33,152 bases of DNA from JAIPEK01 sp041685935 (lineage in GTDB: Bacteria; Desulfobacterota; Desulfobacteria; Desulfobacterales; Desulfobacteraceae). Of this stretch, positions 32,580-33,152 are shown piece by piece. Under the pieces are notes generated by a model, which worked only from the letters and a program-made list of their open reading frames with translations, made no database searches and had not been told where the DNA came from. The position numbers and the translations under genes were made by a program. Within the stretch, counting starts at the first letter, position 1; each line of letters opens with the position of its first letter. The stretch covers positions 1-33,152 of the forward strand of contig JAWLES010000006.1 of NCBI GenBank assembly GCA_041685935.1, given 5' to 3'.

Positions 32580-33068
32580 TCACGGCCGGGAATCGCGGAG
32601 TTTGTTGGTCGGGTCCCCCTCTTTTACCATCCGGCCCAGAAGCTCCCTGTCTTCACCTGCCGGAACGAGTCCCGTCATGAATGCATAGCAGACATTTTCA
32701 TCTTTTCCGTTAACAAAAAAGGCTTCGGCTTCAGCCCGCCCGTTTTCTTCCAGCCGGGTCAGGGTCACGGTACACGTAACTGTGTCATTGAAATATACTG
32801 GCTTGATGAATTTAAAATTCATTCCGGTGGCCAGCCATCCCACCTGTCCGCCGAACTCGCAGATCATGGAACCCACCAGAAGGCCGTGGCAGATAAGACC
32901 GCCAAAGCCTTTGCTCTCGGTCCATCTTTCGTCATAGTGGACCGGATTGTAATCCCGGGTCAGGTCGCCGAAGGACAGGGTTTCCTCTTTTGAAAACTGC
33001 CGCGTGAATGTGAAGGTATCTCCCTTTTTCATCCCTTGTACCGCGTTCTGTCGCATTGGATTCGGCAT
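32580..33068 (-). CDS. MaoC-like (R)-specific enoyl-CoA hydratase family protein
   Basis: This 162-residue hot-dog fold protein carries the hydratase motif: FGDLTRDYNPVHYDE, with the Asp and His of the catalytic pair (DxNPxH type), followed by HGLLVGSMI. Proteins of this family hydrate enoyl-CoA thioesters; others act in polyketide or PHA metabolism. No domain fusion is present. AAGGTGG lies 4 nt upstream of ATG 33068. It is convergent with mqnB, 16 nt away. A TTGACT on the minus strand near 33130 may be a -35, but its -10 (CAGATT) is weak. Substrate is not readable. Confidence 0.88.
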   Translation of the reverse strand: MPNPMRQNAVQGMKKGDTFTFTRQFSKEETLSFGDLTRDYNPVHYDERWTESKGFGGLICHGLLVGSMICEFGGQVGWLATGMNFKFIKPVYFNDTVTCTVTLTRLEENGRAEAEAFFVNGKDENVCYAFMTGLVPAGEDRELLGRMVKEGDPTNKLRDSRP

Positions 33069-33152
33069 GTTTCCACCTTGAATATTGTATGAAATTATTT
33101 TTTCAATCTGCCATAATACCTGTCTTAAGTCAACGAACTGTGACCAAAGTCA

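Overview
This window looks like ordinary chromosomal core sequence from a Gram-negative, anaerobic bacterium, most likely a deltaproteobacterium (Desulfobacterota) such as a relative of the sulfate reducers. This is inferred from gene content and not from a marker gene. LpxC indicates an outer membrane with lipid A. The class III ribonucleotide reductase (NrdD/NrdG) and indolepyruvate:ferredoxin oxidoreductase (IorA/IorB) indicate anaerobic, ferredoxin-based metabolism. MqnB indicates menaquinone made by the futalosine route. A DivIVA-family protein beside PilT motors and an LpxC-NtrYX operon also fit deltaproteobacteria. Genes are tightly packed, often with 1-13 nt overlaps. No gene-free stretch exceeds 300 bases. 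I saw no insertion sequence, prophage, CRISPR array, rRNA or tRNA.

Layout, left to right. (1) Bases 3-251 hold the end of a substrate-binding (PBP-like) protein, convergent with the minus-strand operon nrdD-nrdG-alr (4247 to 215). Two NrdR-type boxes lie in front of nrdD. (2) A small membrane protein (+) overlaps tail to tail with a Nudix CoA pyrophosphatase (-). trmO (+) follows with its own promoter and a hairpin terminator. (3) A minus-strand branched-chain amino acid (or related substrate) ABC transport operon, fadR/gntR-type regulator-livK-livH-livM-livG-livF, runs from 11279 to 5904. A perfect palindromic operator candidate lies in front of the regulator. (4) A plus-strand cluster, yggT-divIVA-pilT-pilU-like-zinc ribbon/pseudo-receiver, runs from 11490 to 15259, followed by a DUF47 protein and a PiT transporter. 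(5) A long minus-strand run, lpxC-DUF4390-ntrY-like-ntrX-like-rsmD-coaD-lysR-DHH phosphoesterase, goes from 24989 to 16995 with gaps or overlaps small enough for a single operon. (6) A plus-strand run holds comM/yifB-like, hslO, a metallophosphoesterase, a His-rich small protein, iorA, iorB, aroQ and mqnB (25166-32563). It faces a MaoC-like hydratase (-) at the right edge.

How the parts work together. Region 1 makes deoxynucleotides without oxygen and supplies D-alanine for the wall. Region 3 imports amino acids that region 6 could oxidise: IorAB converts aryl pyruvates made from aromatic amino acids to acyl-CoA and reduced ferredoxin. Region 4 combines a possible polar scaffold (DivIVA) with type IV pilus retraction motors and an uncharacterised zinc-ribbon/receiver-like partner. 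Region 5 couples lipid A synthesis with a membrane two-component system. AroQ and MqnB are early and late parts of the shikimate-chorismate-futalosine path to menaquinone.

The points I find most worth a second look are: the zinc-ribbon/pseudo-receiver fusion next to the pilus motors; the NtrX-like regulator whose sigma-54 contact loop reads GALGGA in place of GAFTGA; IorA with a His in place of one cluster cysteine, next to a His/Cys-rich small protein; and the tandem NrdR boxes and structured hairpin near nrdD.
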